Shown piece by piece: positions 62,701-64,000 of a stretch of 64,000 nt of DNA. The number at the start of each line of letters is the position of its first letter. Positions within the stretch are counted from its first letter, which is position 1. Source of the DNA: Notospermus geniculatus (lineage: Eukaryota > Nemertea > Pilidiophora > Heteronemertea > Lineidae); contig NMRB01001342.1 of assembly GCA_002633025.1 (NCBI GenBank), forward strand, positions 10,439 to 74,438, read 5' to 3'. A model generated the notes under the pieces. The model did no database searches. It worked only from the letters and a program-made list of their open reading frames with translations, and was not told the DNA's origin. The translations under genes and the position numbers were made by a program.

Positions 62701-63940
62701 AGCCTCAATCATGACCTTACTCCAATTGAACAGACGGTGAGTTGTCACATTTTTGCTTTCAAGAGTTTATATGATGTTGCACAGTGCTGCCTTAGCTTGA
62801 ACCATATTCTGTGAGGCTATTGATGTCTGCATTGATATGACACTTTGTCTTTGCAAGCTTATAAGATATTGATAAACAAGATAAGATTCAAGGATTTGAT
62901 TGAAAAGGATCACTTCTGATCCCGATGATCTAACACTGCATGTTGATAAATGATAGCCTTATCATATTGTGTTCTTTGATTAAAATAGGACAAAAACAAT
63001 GTGAACGAGGGTGTGTCTGCTAGGATCATAAATCCATGAAAAACTGAGAATCACCCACTACTGGCTAACAATTCTTCAAAAAAAACAATGGTGTTCAATT
63101 CATTTGTGTTCAATTCATTCATTTAGATCGGCCCACCTGAAGCACTTTTCTTGATCCATCAGCAACTTCATATCTTCGAGTCTTTAACTTGGCCTCATGT
63201 TAACATGGATAAAAACAACTTGTTGACTGCATTGTTTATACCTTTTCCACTGTTGGCCTACAGACCTACCAGGAAGGAAGCAACACCGTCATGGTTGTGC
63301 CACCGGCCCATCCACAAATAGACTTGGGGAAATAATGCCCTGCCATTTTGAAATACATGTACATATTTACATATGGAATGAGAATGAGACTTGCATGTAC
63401 CAACGTAAAGGCAAGTCTCATTCCATTAGACTTTCATGATGGCCCCAAATATGATGTCAAAGCAATCTCTACTTATCAATCCATTTTCAGATTTCCAAGG
63501 TGTTCATCCAGGACCCTAAAGGAACAAGGATCATGCAGTGGAAAAATATCACTACAGAAAAAGGTAGACGGTTTCAAAATGTTGAGAGAACGAATGTTGG
63601 AAACGTGATGGGTGGTGATGCTGTTGCCAACAAGCCAGCAAAGAGTTGCTTGTGAAAAGTTGTCACTATTAAAGTTGGTGCAACATCAAAAACATTCTGA
63701 GAAAGCTGTGAATACGGAGCCTGAATTAATACGGACATGGTTGTGAGTATGTTGGCGTGAATGGATAAATTGATAGAATATTTGTTGATAATAAAGGTAA
63801 GTTTAGACCACTTACTTTTGTAGGTTTAGCCTCTTTCAAGCTTCCTCTGTCTAAAGAACCGCCGCAGGGACAATGGAAGATCACTGTTGAACTAATGCCA
63901 GGTAATTCAAGTGAACAGAAGTTTACAGTGAAGGAATATG
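59797..63940 (+). CDS. Alpha-2-macroglobulin-like protein, N-terminal part (runs off window)
   Basis: Exons 59797-59861, 61825-61982, 62236-62421, 62684-62736, 63491-63563, 63824-63940 (donor present, so it continues past the edge); about 217 aa. All junctions are in phase. Seen: a signal peptide (LALQLVALVAFCSYAAA), then MG1 starting GYLLTSPRELKAGGS, and MG2 with the family motifs FVQTDKPMYKPGQLVQFRV, IQDPKGTRIMQW and QKFTVKEY. Cys41 and Cys79 correspond to the MG1 cysteine pair of A2M, which favours A2M over CD109. Known: the family comprises secreted or GPI-anchored thioester proteins (A2M protease traps, CD109, complement C3-like, TEPs). The bait region and thioester are beyond the window, so inhibitor function is inferred only. 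Intron 1 carries a MITE at 61083-61538. Confidence 0.9.
61083..61538. mobile_element. TIR element in intron 1 of the A2M-like gene
   Basis: GTTGGAAAAACCTGGACGCT, GGATGCTGGATTTTGCATCA and TTGGATTGAACCGCCTGGAT at the left are inverted at about 61470-61538 (ending CGCGTCCAGGTTTTTCCAAC). Arms are about 65 bp with a few mismatches. No coding frame. Confidence 0.8.
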
Positions 63941-64000
63941 GTAAGTTGGCAGCCAAATTTCAAGAAAAGCTTCAGATGGATTGAACTTCTCAAAACTTAA

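Noticed and set aside
63264-63330. Possible extra exon of the A2M-like gene after a CTACAG acceptor
   Set aside because: It breaks phase and contains stops. Direct joining of 62736 to 63491 gives the expected continuous MG2 sequence.

Overview
This is eukaryotic nuclear DNA from an invertebrate animal, most likely a marine deuterostome (echinoderm, hemichordate or similar). The evidence is multi-exon genes with GT-AG introns, animal-specific protein families, heavy use of the palindromes TAGGCCTA, ACATGTACATGT and TACCGGTA, and dense short inverted-repeat transposons. The phylum is an inference. Short N runs sit at poly-C tracts (38696 and 49549-49566), so this is an assembled draft.

Five protein genes can be read as spliced models, each with intron phases that join in frame. 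(1) TCHP (trichoplein), + strand, 1896-5915, 11 coding exons, 501 aa. (2) A REEP5/6-type ER membrane-shaping protein, - strand, 25083-12065, six exons including a 33-nt microexon. (3) A GOLM1/GOLM2 (GP73/CASC4) Golgi type II membrane protein, + strand, 25205-28745. (4) A complete TMEM132-family adhesion protein, - strand, 56829-36941, nine exons, 1044 aa. (5) The first six exons of a secreted alpha-2-macroglobulin-like protein, + strand, from 59797, running off the right edge.

REEP and GOLM are head to head with only 121 bp between start codons, so they probably share a bidirectional promoter. TMEM132 and the A2M-like gene are also divergent but 3 kb apart, and the A2M-like gene has a clear TATA box. 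The genes look functionally independent; two of them act in the secretory pathway (REEP in ER shaping, GOLM in the Golgi).

The rest is introns and spacers filled with non-autonomous DNA elements: TIR/hairpin MITEs (several nested), a 636-bp Mutator-like foldback element with 9-bp target duplications, pogo-like TA-flanked MITEs, a tRNA-derived SINE, and a modular repeat of about 145-bp units ending in a GGACGAC microsatellite. I found no CRISPR array, no bacterial-style system and no functional tRNA or rRNA gene. The most interesting signals are the REEP microexon that adds exactly one unit to an 11-residue helical repeat, the CRE palindromes inside MITE termini, the Mutator-like foldback element, and the nested transposons.
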